The translations under genes were made by a program, and so were the position numbers. DNA of 64,000 nucleotides from contig NZ_JBNAFR010000012.1 of NCBI RefSeq assembly GCF_049800775.1, positions 31,220 to 95,219 of the forward strand, written 5' to 3'. The notes under the pieces are model-generated. The model did no database searches. It had not been told where the DNA came from and saw only the letters and a list, made by a program, of their open reading frames with translations. Positions 18,209-25,357 of this stretch are shown here, one piece after another (position 1 is the first letter of the stretch; every line of letters begins with the position of its first letter). This DNA is from Dinoroseobacter sp049800775. GTDB lineage: Bacteria; Pseudomonadota; Alphaproteobacteria; Rhodobacterales; Rhodobacteraceae.

Positions 18209-18391
18209 ATGCCGGACAGCAGAAGATCTGAAGCGCACCCCATCAAGAAGATCATCGATCAGGAAACCGGCGCGCATGTCGGCTGGCTCTATGAATGGAA
18301 CACCGGCGACCTCGAGCCGATGTGGTGCAACGGTCCCAAAACCGATGTGCGATACGAGGACATACCGCCGGAAGAGATGCCACACGGGTAG
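18209..18391 (+). CDS. Small protein of unknown function, paralogue of 30794-30970
   Basis: A 60-residue protein. The core HPIKKIIDQETGAHVGWLYEW followed by EPMWCNGPKTDV resembles the small protein at 30794, which has DRIVDAQSGEIVGLVYEW followed by QPLWFDGQKLDV. The shared pattern (ID.ETG..VG.LYEW....EP.W..G.K.DV) predicts a small beta-rich domain. No function known to me. Having two divergent copies on one plasmid, each standing alone, argues that it is a real gene family. Confidence 0.6.
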   Translation: MPDSRRSEAHPIKKIIDQETGAHVGWLYEWNTGDLEPMWCNGPKTDVRYEDIPPEEMPHG

Positions 18392-18498
18392 GATCATCGC
18401 CCAAAGGGCTCGGCGCGAAGCGACAGGCGGGCCAGGGGGCGGCAGCGCTGCCTGCTGCCGCGTCACCTCCAATGGGAAACGTATAAACGAGGGGCCGC

Positions 18499-19374
18499 CT
18501 AAGCTGCCTGCCCGTACCTCTCAACTTGCGCATTGATGAAATCCACCGCTTTCTGCGCTTCGGCCGCGGCCTTGAAGATCAGCCCTTTGTCCGATTTCAG
18601 CGCTTGCAACCATCCTTCGATGTAAGCGGCGCTTTGATCGAAGGCGGGCGCGACCCCCAGCTGAACAGCCAGAAAACACGCGCCGATCTCTGCGACCAGC
18701 TCCTCGAACGCGTATCCGGCGCGGTCCTCGAAACGCTTGATCCGGTCGAGCCGCGATGCACTCCCGGTCCAGTGAACGGTCTCATGTCCCAAAGTGCCGT
18801 AATACCCGCTCGCATCGAAGAAGGTGCCAATCGGGGGCATGTGAATATGGTCCGGACCCGGTGCGTAGTAGGCCTTCGGCGTCTCGCTGGTGACAACTGT
18901 CGCGCCCGTTGCGGCAAAGAATGCCTCCAGCTCAGGTACTGGTTCGGTGCCAAGATCAAGGGGCGGGGCAGGGCGGACGTAGTAGTCTTCCGGCAAACCC
19001 TCGATCTGATCGGCATTGAAGACATTGTTGCACTTGGCGTAGCGGCCGGTTTGCGGCTCATTCTCGCCGTCGATCTCTTTCTCGAAGGTTCCATAGAAAA
19101 CCGATCGCGTGGCCTTCTCGCCTTTGCGCACACACGCCCCGAGCGCGAGGGCTTGCCGATAGGTCATCCAGCGGGCCGACGCATAGCCTCTGATGTGAGA
19201 CGTGGCCCAAAGCATCAGGACATTCACCCCCCGATAGGCGGTGCCATCATGTCGCAAAGGCAGGGCGGCTCCAGTTGCGTCGCCCGTCCACGGTTTCCGC
19301 CACGGCGGCGTACCCTTCTCCATTTCGGAGATGATCGTGTCTGTCACATGCTGCTTGATGTCGATCTTGGCCAT
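18499..19374 (-). CDS. ardC: ArdC-type antirestriction protein
   Basis: A 291-residue protein. The N-terminal single-stranded-DNA-binding domain (about 1-130: PPWRKPWTG, GVNVLMLW, RWMTYRQALALG, VRKGEKAT) is followed by a zincin-like metallopeptidase domain with GHETVHWTG (about 192-200) and the distal EELVAEIGACFL (about 220-231). Plasmid ArdC proteins coat incoming single-stranded DNA and protect it from host restriction endonucleases during establishment. It is a single-gene unit close to ssb, as in many leading regions. Confidence 0.88.
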   Translation of the reverse strand: MAKIDIKQHVTDTIISEMEKGTPPWRKPWTGDATGAALPLRHDGTAYRGVNVLMLWATSHIRGYASARWMTYRQALALGACVRKGEKATRSVFYGTFEKEIDGENEPQTGRYAKCNNVFNADQIEGLPEDYYVRPAPPLDLGTEPVPELEAFFAATGATVVTSETPKAYYAPGPDHIHMPPIGTFFDASGYYGTLGHETVHWTGSASRLDRIKRFEDRAGYAFEELVAEIGACFLAVQLGVAPAFDQSAAYIEGWLQALKSDKGLIFKAAAEAQKAVDFINAQVERYGQAA

Positions 19375-19839
19375 GTCTATCGCTCCTCATCCTGAATGCG
19401 GCTTTCAGGCACCGCGCCCGTCGCGGCTGTCCTGCAAATCTGCTCACGGCGAGTGCGGAGGGGGCGAGACCAGATCGAAAATGGGGAGGGGGATCGCCCG
19501 GCATCGCAGCGCGGCAGAGCCGGGACCGATGTTGGGGAGACCCTATTTTTGCGTCTGGTCCGAGGGGGAGGCCGCGCCTCCCCCTGAAACTATTTGGATC
19601 GGTCAATTTGTAAGAAGGGGCCAAACCTTCGGCAGCCCTGGGAGACCTACAGGTCAAACCTGGCAAACTGAGTCTCTTAGAATCCAAAGGCGGGCCGGAG
19701 CCCGCCAATGAACAGACGGTTAGACCATCCGCTTACTGGCGAAAATGCACCTCGAAACCCAAGAAATCTCAATCAGGTGCTGGCTCTCGTCATGTCACCC
19801 GGAACACGAAGCGGCAGGCGACTGACTGCGAGAAGACCC
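19375..19839. other. Intergenic region with two GC hairpins, no convincing gene
   Basis: Contains AGGGGGAGGC-CGC-GCCTCCCCCT (19563-19585) followed by GAAAC, related to the hairpin at 17992-18020, and GGCGGGC-CGGA-GCCCGCC (19689-19706). Neither has a T-run. Frames crossing the region lack coding character and a start with a ribosome-binding site. Confidence 0.5.
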
Positions 19840-20022
19840 TCACAACCCGGACAGTCGACGCGCGTCTTTCTTGATATCTGTTATGGATTTGGTCGAGAGT
19901 ATTCCATCGCGCGCCTGCTGGATGCGCGGAGCGAGGAACCGGGACAGGCTTTCGAAATCCGCGGCCTGGTCTTCGCTATCCGCATTCGTTCTCAAGCGGT
20001 CTTTATCTGTGTCACCCGGCAT
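19840..20022 (-). CDS. Small hypothetical protein
   Basis: A 60-residue, charged, helical protein (MPGDTDKDRLRTNADSEDQ and a C-terminal SITDIKKDARRLSGL). Composition is protein-like and AGG lies nine bases before the ATG. The ending resembles the C-terminal toxin-binding tails of small antitoxins, but no toxin gene is adjacent, so I assign no function. It is about 80 bases downstream of ssb on the same strand and could be co-transcribed. Confidence 0.4.
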   Translation of the reverse strand: MPGDTDKDRLRTNADSEDQAADFESLSRFLAPRIQQARDGILSTKSITDIKKDARRLSGL

Positions 20023-20098
20023 GACTCAAACCTAGCTTTGGAACTTTGCAAAATCCAGATCGCAGGTTGCGATAGGGTTGGAGGCTTGAGCTTGGCGA

Positions 20099-20446
20099 CT
20101 ACGCAGCGGCGCGGTCCATCGACTTCTTCACAGCGAGCGTGAGATTGTCGAAGTCCTCGGCGGCCATGGTCACACCGTATTCAGTCCCGCCATCCTGGTT
20201 TTCCCATTGCGACTGGCGAAGTGTCCCACGGGCATTCACCAGATCGCCGGGAGCGACATTCTCGAGCGCCCATTTCATCACGTTCGGATTGAAGATCGTC
20301 ACTTCGTTCCAGTAGGGATTCGCCTGGAAATCGCCCCGATCATCCTTGCGCCCGTACTCGGCAGCAATCGTGATCCGCACGGTCTTGCCAACTTCCTTGA
20401 CCTTGCCGACGCGACCGAGAATCTGGAACTCTGCGAATGTGCGCAT
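20099..20446 (-). CDS. ssb: Single-stranded DNA-binding protein (short plasmid SSB)
   Basis: A 115-residue OB-fold protein: MRTFAEFQILGRVGKVKEVG, then VRITIAAEYGRKDDRG, NPYWNEVTIFNP, and a final GDLVNARGTLRQSQWEN. It lacks the long acidic C-terminal tail of chromosomal SSB, so it probably does not recruit the same repair partners. Plasmid SSBs protect transferred single strands in the recipient. A 16-bp AT palindrome and an adjoining second palindrome lie about 50 bases upstream. Confidence 0.85.
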   Translation of the reverse strand: MRTFAEFQILGRVGKVKEVGKTVRITIAAEYGRKDDRGDFQANPYWNEVTIFNPNVMKWALENVAPGDLVNARGTLRQSQWENQDGGTEYGVTMAAEDFDNLTLAVKKSMDRAAA

Positions 20447-20496
20447 GACTGTCTCCGCTATTCTATGTCATGGCCAGACCAAGGCCATCGATCTCA

Positions 20497-20525
20497 CAAT
20501 ATTATAATATTGCGAGCCTCGCAAT
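20497..20525. promoter_or_regulatory. Double palindromic operator upstream of ssb
   Basis: CAATATTATAATATTG (20497-20512) is a perfect 16-bp palindrome and overlaps ATTGCGAG-C-CTCGCAAT (20509-20525), a second perfect palindrome. The first is identical to 30384-30399 and nearly identical to 15884-15898, each upstream of a minus-strand plasmid gene. Likely the binding site of a common plasmid regulator. Confidence 0.5.
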
Positions 20526-20630
20526 CTTTTGGCTCCGCTAAGGCGGAACTTCGCCAATGAAAGAACAGTATCAGTTATGCAGGACAAACCTGCGACCTGA
20601 CGCCATATAACAGCGATCCACCCTGGGGTC

Positions 20631-21047
20631 TCAGTGCTCACGTTCGCAAAGGTCGTGGTCAGCCAGAGACGCAAGTACATAGCAGTCTTCGGACAGTCTG
20701 TCGCCATCACAGCCCTTGGAGATTCGCGCCAACTCTTTCTCAAGTGCACGGAGGCGTTTGATCTTCGCTCGGACATCCGAAAGCTGTGCCGACGCGATAT
20801 CGGTAGCTTCCGCACATGACCGATCCGGGTGCCCCTGTAATTCGATCAGGGCAGCAATCGCCTCAATCGAGAAGCCGAGATCACGGGCATGTTTGATGAA
20901 GCTCAGGCGTTCCAGTCCTGCCGCATCATACCGGCGCTGATTGCCTTCCGTCCGTTCCGGGGCGTCCAAAAGCCCGGACTCTTCGTAGTAGCGGATCGTC
21001 GGAACCTTGACGTTGGTGCGCCGCGATAATTCGCCAATGGAAAACAT
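20631..21047 (-). CDS. MerR-family metal-responsive regulator (CadR/PbrR-like)
   Basis: A 138-residue protein from the ATG at 21047 (MFSIGELSRRTNVKVPTIRY), the canonical MerR winged helix-turn-helix, then a long dimerisation helix. Cys in DRSC, SKGC and EDCYV plus a C-terminal His/Cys tail (DHDLCEREH) form the metal site pattern of Cd/Pb/Zn sensors. It is divergent from the 21118 operon, and the intervening promoter has the 19-bp spacer that MerR activators require. Longer upstream frames would run through that promoter. Confidence 0.85.
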   Translation of the reverse strand: MFSIGELSRRTNVKVPTIRYYEESGLLDAPERTEGNQRRYDAAGLERLSFIKHARDLGFSIEAIAALIELQGHPDRSCAEATDIASAQLSDVRAKIKRLRALEKELARISKGCDGDRLSEDCYVLASLADHDLCEREH

Positions 21048-21058
21048 GAAAATACCTC

Positions 21059-21089
21059 TTGAACCTCTAGTCACTAGAGATCGTATATG
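21059..21089 (+). promoter_or_regulatory. MerR-controlled promoter of the transglutaminase-CDF operon
   Basis: The -35 TTGAAC (21059-21064) and -10 TATATG (21084-21089) are separated by 19 bases. The spacer contains the perfect dyad CTCTAGT-C-ACTAGAG (21065-21079), the typical operator of CadR/PbrR-type MerR proteins. Confidence 0.85.
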
Positions 21090-21117
21090 AGTTAGGACGC
21101 AGAAGCTAGAGAACACC

Positions 21118-21888
21118 ATGTCCCAGAGATACCTCGCCGAAACCCCAATCCTCGATTTTCGATCCGGCGCTATCCAAGCAATAATTGCCGAGCGCGGGTG
21201 GGTCTCTCTTGAACCCGCCGCGCGCATCGGTGCCGCCTATGATTTTGTCCGAAACGATATCTTGTTTGGGTACAACAGTGACGATGCGATCCCGGCCTCC
21301 AGTGTTCTGGCGGATGGGTACGGGCAGTGCAACACCAAGGGGACACTTCTGATGGCCCTGCTCAGGGCGTTGGAAATTCCGTGCCGGTTTCATGGCTTTA
21401 CCATCGACAAGGGCTTGCAGCGTGGCGTCGTACCGGAGGTGGTCTACCCGCTTGCCCCCCGAAGCATCATTCATTCGTGGGTGGAAGTTCTGATTGACGG
21501 CAAGTGGGTAAATCTCGAAGGGTTTATCCTCGATCAAGGCGTTCTTGGAGCGCTTCAGGAGACCTTCCCGGAACGTTCGTCGCTCTGTGCCTATGGCGCG
21601 GGGACGGATTGCCTTCAGGACCCGTCAGTCGAGTGGTCTGGCCAAAGCACATACATCCAGAAGACAGGTATCAACCATGACTTCGGTGTCTTTGACACTC
21701 CGGATGATTTCTACACGGAGCACCGGCAGCTTTCCGGGTTGCGCGGGCTATTCTATCGCTCTGTCATACGGCACTGGATGAACCGGCGCGTGGCGCGGAT
21801 CAGGCAAGGCCATGTGCCAACCATCCCTGGTGGCGGGGACAACCTCCTTCCAAAACAGGCATCGATCATTCTGAAGGAGGCCGTGTGA
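21118..21888 (+). CDS. Transglutaminase-like cysteine protease-fold protein
   Basis: A 256-residue cytoplasmic protein. The transglutaminase core is visible: the catalytic Cys in DGYGQCNTKGTLLMALLRAL (about Cys68), the His in IIHSWVEV (about His124) and the Asp-equivalent in WVNLEGFILD. The C-terminal half has no familiar domain. It is the first gene behind a MerR-type metal promoter and is followed directly by a cation transporter, so it probably belongs to metal homeostasis; the actual substrate is unknown. Confidence 0.8.
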   Translation: MSQRYLAETPILDFRSGAIQAIIAERGWVSLEPAARIGAAYDFVRNDILFGYNSDDAIPASSVLADGYGQCNTKGTLLMALLRALEIPCRFHGFTIDKGLQRGVVPEVVYPLAPRSIIHSWVEVLIDGKWVNLEGFILDQGVLGALQETFPERSSLCAYGAGTDCLQDPSVEWSGQSTYIQKTGINHDFGVFDTPDDFYTEHRQLSGLRGLFYRSVIRHWMNRRVARIRQGHVPTIPGGGDNLLPKQASIILKEAV

Positions 21889-22523
21889 TGTCAGGATGTT
21901 GTGGACACGACGCCAAGTTCGACGGCGTATCAGATGACTACAAAAGGCGGCTTTGGATCGTCATAGCGCTGAACGCGACGATGTTCGTCGTTGAGATGAC
22001 CGCCGGTCACTACGCGAAGTCGCAAGCGCTTCAGGCCGATGCTTTGGATTTTCTGGGGGACGCGCTGACTTACGGCATTTCGCTTGCGGTGATCGGGGCT
22101 TCGATCCGGGCGCGTACCAATGCAGCCCTGGCAAAGGGGGTGAGCCTGCTCCTGATGGGTCTGTGGGTGTTTGGATCGACCGTTTACCGTGTTTTCTATG
22201 TCGGCGTGCCCGAAGCGGAGATCATGGGCATCGTCGGCTTCTTCGCTCTGCTGACCAATCTTGCAAGTGTCCTTTTGCTGGTGCGTTACAAGGACGGTGA
22301 CGCCAATGTCCGCTCGGTCTGGCTCTGCTCCCGCAATGACGCAATCGGAAATGTGGCCGTGATGTTCGCAGCCCTGGGCGTCTGGGGTACGGCGACCGGC
22401 TGGCCCGACCTGATCGTCGCATCCGTCATGGCGACTCTGTTCCTATCGTCTTCCTTCCAGATCGTTCGACAAGCATTGGCTGAACGTCGCGAAGCCACGA
22501 CGCATAACCACGCCGACGCATGA
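21888..22523 (+). CDS. Short CDF-type cation efflux protein
   Basis: A 211-residue membrane protein with about six helices. The N-terminal CCGHD motif may bind metal. The CDF-type zinc/cation site appears as ALQADALDFLGDALTYG (about residues 47-63) and a second SRNDAIGNVAVM (about 147-158). It ends after the last helix with a His-containing tail and lacks the usual cytoplasmic C-terminal domain. The ATG at 21888 overlaps the previous stop and follows AAGGAGG. Expected to export the metal sensed by the divergent MerR protein. Confidence 0.82.
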   Translation: MSGCCGHDAKFDGVSDDYKRRLWIVIALNATMFVVEMTAGHYAKSQALQADALDFLGDALTYGISLAVIGASIRARTNAALAKGVSLLLMGLWVFGSTVYRVFYVGVPEAEIMGIVGFFALLTNLASVLLLVRYKDGDANVRSVWLCSRNDAIGNVAVMFAALGVWGTATGWPDLIVASVMATLFLSSSFQIVRQALAERREATTHNHADA

Positions 22524-23070
22524 TGGAAACGGGAATCACAATCGTGGGACTAGGGATCGCGTTGTCCACGCTCGCTGCGATCCTTGGTCCATAGCACGAC
22601 CCTCGCAACGGTTATGGCCGCCCATCAGGTATACGCCTCTTACGCCGCTTCTCGTCTGGATACCTACCTTCGTACTCTTTGGAACCTTGGTCGCGCTCGG
22701 TGTTTTGGGATGGGGCGATTTGGCCTTGTCAGGGTGGTTCCGCTTTGGAGCTGGCATTCCCCTGATCTTGATCGGAAACATTGTGGTTTGGAGCGCGGTC
22801 GCTGGTTTTGGCGTTCACAAGACAGGTGGTGCCGTAGGCACATTACAGACTGGCGGCCTCTATCGTTTCTCGCGCAACCCTCAGCATGTAGCGGACATCG
22901 CCATGGTACTGGGATGGATGGTCCTTACAGCCGCGCCCTTGGCGATGTTAGTTGGTACTTCTGCGATCATCGTTCTAGCGGCTGCGCCATTTTCCGAAGA
23001 ACCGTGGCTGCGCTCGCAGTATGGTTCCGACTTCGATCAATATGTTGCGCAGGTGAGACGGTTTCTCTGA
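22520..23070 (+). pseudogene. Isoprenylcysteine methyltransferase-like membrane protein, frameshifted
   Basis: The frame opening at 22520 encodes a first membrane helix (METGITIVGLGIALSTLAAI) and stops at TAG near 22592. The adjoining frame continues with QRLWPPIRYTPLTPLLVW and then the ICMT/PEMT-type C-terminus (GGLYRFSRNPQHVADI, FSEEPWLRSQYGSDFDQYVAQVRRF) to 23070. Joining the two gives a normal-looking protein, so one base appears to be missing near 22586-22592. The start overlaps the CDF stop, so it was the third gene of the metal operon. Alternatives: sequencing error, or translation from the TTG at 22687. Confidence 0.65.
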
Positions 23071-23113
23071 AAATCCGGACCATCGAAACCTCTTTGCAGC
23101 CTAGCCAGCGGCC

Positions 23114-23515
23114 TTATTCTGGGCAGATCAGCTCCAGGGACGGAAAATAGATCCGGTACCGCCGCGCATACCGCGTGAGCAGCGGCAAAGACAGCACCGT
23201 CGCATGCGCACCGATGAAAAAATCAGGCAGGACGTTCTGCTTCGTCCCCTTGGACCGCCGATAGGCGCAGAAGGCTTTTCCAGCCAGGAACAGGGCATCT
23301 CTTGGCATCATTTCGTGGCGGAGCCCGGCGGCCTCGATGAACGCATCGAGCCGTTCCTTTTCACGATAGCCAACAGAGAGCTCGGCATAGACACTGTCAT
23401 TGATGAGAAGATCGCCTCGCAGCGCGGCGGCTTCCAATTGCGCAATGGACCATTCAGCGAAGGTCTCGTCATCCGTCACAACATCAAGAAGGACATTCGT
23501 GTCGACGAAGATCAC
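23114..23515 (-). CDS. vapC: VapC-type PIN-domain toxin
   Basis: A 133-residue PIN-domain ribonuclease. The conserved acidic residues are visible in MIFVDTNVLLDVV (Asp5), NDSVYAELSVGY (Asp and Glu near 40-44) and NVLPDFFIGAHA (Asp near 98). VapC toxins cleave tRNA or rRNA and are held inactive by the partner antitoxin. Its start overlaps the antitoxin stop (ATGA). The pair would stabilise the plasmid by post-segregational killing. Confidence 0.88.
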   Translation of the reverse strand: MIFVDTNVLLDVVTDDETFAEWSIAQLEAAALRGDLLINDSVYAELSVGYREKERLDAFIEAAGLRHEMMPRDALFLAGKAFCAYRRSKGTKQNVLPDFFIGAHATVLSLPLLTRYARRYRIYFPSLELICPE

Positions 23516-23745
23516 CCGTCGCCCCGCGTCAGCGCCATGATCTCATCGGTGCTGAGCTCTGTTCTCGCATGGCCGCGAAGGGCACCAAAGCGCGAGACCG
23601 GCGCAGTCATGTCTTCCGGAACAATCTCGACCCGGCCATCCTTCGTACGATTGAAGGTCACCTTGCTGCCTGCCTTGAGCCCCAGAAAGTCGCGAACGGC
23701 TTTCGGGATCGTGACCTGACCTTTGGATGTGAGCGTCGTTGGCAC
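23512..23745 (-). CDS. vapB: AbrB/VapB-type antitoxin
   Basis: A swapped-hairpin AbrB-fold antitoxin: PTTLTSKGQVTIPKAVRDFL is the DNA-binding domain, and the tail (HARTELSTDEIMALTRGDG) would bind VapC. I prefer the GTG at 23745, which has GGAGG five bases upstream, giving 77 residues. An ATG at 23769 would add eight residues but lies inside the operator palindrome and has no proper ribosome-binding site. Confidence 0.82.
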   Translation of the reverse strand: MPTTLTSKGQVTIPKAVRDFLGLKAGSKVTFNRTKDGRVEIVPEDMTAPVSRFGALRGHARTELSTDEIMALTRGDG

Positions 23746-23755
23746 CTGCGCCTCC

Positions 23756-23785
23756 AGTAATACCTTCATTCCACCAGGTATTACT
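23756..23785. promoter_or_regulatory. VapBC autoregulatory operator
   Basis: AGTAATACC (23756-23764) and GGTATTACT (23777-23785) are perfect 9-bp inverted repeats with 21 bases between corresponding positions, two helical turns. The site lies just upstream of the antitoxin ribosome-binding site, where VapBC complexes usually bind. Confidence 0.7.
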
Positions 23786-23934
23786 TTGCAGGCCGTTTTG
23801 CAAGCTCTGATGCCGGTGCTGGACAACAGCGTGCCCTTGCTGACTGTACGCAGCGCGCAACCGGGAAGCCTCGCTCTGGTGTCACGAACCAACGTGAGGG
23901 CGGCATCTCTGCCGCCCCTCTGCTCGATATGGAC

Positions 23935-24150
23935 TTATTCCGTGACCTGGCCATCTTCGCCATCCGCCTTGGGCGGGAAGGCGACCAGCTCGGTGACCGC
24001 AACCGGAAAGTCGAGCTTGATGGAGAGCACGGTCTCGCCATTCTCGCGGGTGTTCTCGAAGACCGCGCCGACGCGGCGGAAGCTGGTTTGGTCCTTGCCG
24101 TCTTTCTTGAAGGTGACGGGAACGGTGAGGGTGAACATCTTGTTGGACAT
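23935..24150 (-). CDS. Small conserved-looking protein, unknown function
   Basis: A 71-residue protein starting MSNKMFTLTVPVTFKKDGKD with AAGGAG seven or so bases before the ATG. It looks like a small beta-rich domain (alternating hydrophobic residues, RRVGAVFENTRENGETVLSI and LDFPVAVTELVAFPPK). The spacing of hydrophobic strands recalls small plasmid DUF736-like proteins, but the sequence is not that family. It lies in a row of minus-strand plasmid backbone genes. Confidence 0.6.
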   Translation of the reverse strand: MSNKMFTLTVPVTFKKDGKDQTSFRRVGAVFENTRENGETVLSIKLDFPVAVTELVAFPPKADGEDGQVTE

Positions 24151-24724
24151 TGTCGATCTCCTTGTTTCGATGCGGGTGACCCGGCGGATCGACGAGGGCA
24201 GATCGCGCAAGTGGAAATTCGGAGGCTCCGCCCAAAGGTGGAAACCGCATTTCTGCTTGCCGGAGCGAAGCGACGGGCACGCGAGCGGCCAAGATCCGCA
24301 ACCCGTAGATCGGAAAGAAACAAGGCAGATCGACACGCCCCAACGGTGTCAGACCGCCCTCATCCCGGAGACATGAGAGACGGGGAACCAACCCCGCAGC
24401 CGATATCAAACGCGGTTTTCGACAGCGGCCCGCGCGATGCGCGACACGCACCACCATTTGCGCCACACCCGAGTCATTGCTCGTGATGGGCGTATCGGCC
24501 CTCCAAGGCGAGTGGAGATGCGTGCTCAGACGAAATATGGCTAAATGAGGGGGGCAGAGGGCATGCCCAAACGCGATCGACGACATGCAGCCGAGGCGAT
24601 GGAAACGGCCTGCCCTAGGGATCGTCACCCGCATGGGCGAAGACAGCCTGGCTGGCTTCGTGCGCAGCATAGAGCCCGGTCGGCTCTGCCGAAGGGCCAA
24701 TTCTTCACCGAAACTGGAAGAGAC
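24151..24724. other. Intergenic region, nothing convincing seen
   Basis: About 570 bases between two minus-strand genes. Frames crossing it are antisense or low-quality and lack starts with ribosome-binding sites. I saw no strong hairpin, tRNA-like fold or direct repeat. Confidence 0.5.
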
Positions 24725-25240
24725 CTATCGATCCTTGGACAACAGGCCACGCGGGGTAATGGCTGTCAGATTGTCCGGTGTCCGCCGCGTCATCTCCATG
24801 CCATCGGACGACACCGCTGCCTCGACAAATTCAGTCTTCTTCAGAACACCGCCATCCGCCTCGACCCAAGTGGTGCTGTCGCCGTCCTCGCGGGTGATCG
24901 AGCCGTCATGATTGATGCGGATCGACACACCGCCGACCTTGACGGCAACGGAATGCGCATCCGCGATAATGCCCTCCCAGGCACCGTCAAAATCCCGGCG
25001 CAGCACCACCATGTCAGGGCGCAACTTGATCTGCATATCCTGATCGGCATCGCCATCGGCACTTTTGAGCATCAGGAATGTTTCCTGAATGTCCGGATCG
25101 GCGTGGATGCTGGCCCGCGCATCCTTTGGGGGCCAGACCTTTGGCGCGCTGCGCTGACGGCCCTCCCGGTCCCGGTGAAACCCGATGTACAGCTGCGCCG
25201 ATTTCCAGACGCGGGCGGCTTGCGATGCAATCTTTGACAT
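24725..25240 (-). CDS. Hypothetical plasmid protein
   Basis: A 171-residue soluble protein, not recognised. Start ATG at 25240 has AGGAG upstream. The N-terminus (SKIASQAARVWKSAQLYIGFHRDREGR) is basic, the middle has ADPDIQETFLMLKSADGD, and the C-terminal half alternates short beta strands (VAVKVGGVSIRINHDGSITRED, TTWVEADGGVLKKTEFVEAAVSSDG), like a small beta-propeller or phage-spike repeat. It is followed on the same strand by the small gene at 23935 and preceded by the ParB-like gene. Confidence 0.6.
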   Translation of the reverse strand: MSKIASQAARVWKSAQLYIGFHRDREGRQRSAPKVWPPKDARASIHADPDIQETFLMLKSADGDADQDMQIKLRPDMVVLRRDFDGAWEGIIADAHSVAVKVGGVSIRINHDGSITREDGDSTTWVEADGGVLKKTEFVEAAVSSDGMEMTRRTPDNLTAITPRGLLSKDR

Positions 25241-25357
25241 GGTGGTCTCCTGAGCGGGTCGAATCCGCGGCTCTTGGCTCTAATAAGCCGGGAGCCGCGC
25301 AAACCGAGGGACTTGGGGAAGCGAGGGCAGGGAGGCGGCCCTCGCGGATGTCCACCT

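Noticed and set aside
22520..22595. Programmed -1 frameshifting in the methyltransferase-like gene
   Set aside because: No X-XXY-YYZ slippery heptamer or obvious downstream pseudoknot is seen at the junction; a base deletion is simpler.
24545..25237. 230-codon plus-strand frame as a gene
   Set aside because: Antisense to the 171-residue gene that has its own AGGAG site; no recognisable domain.
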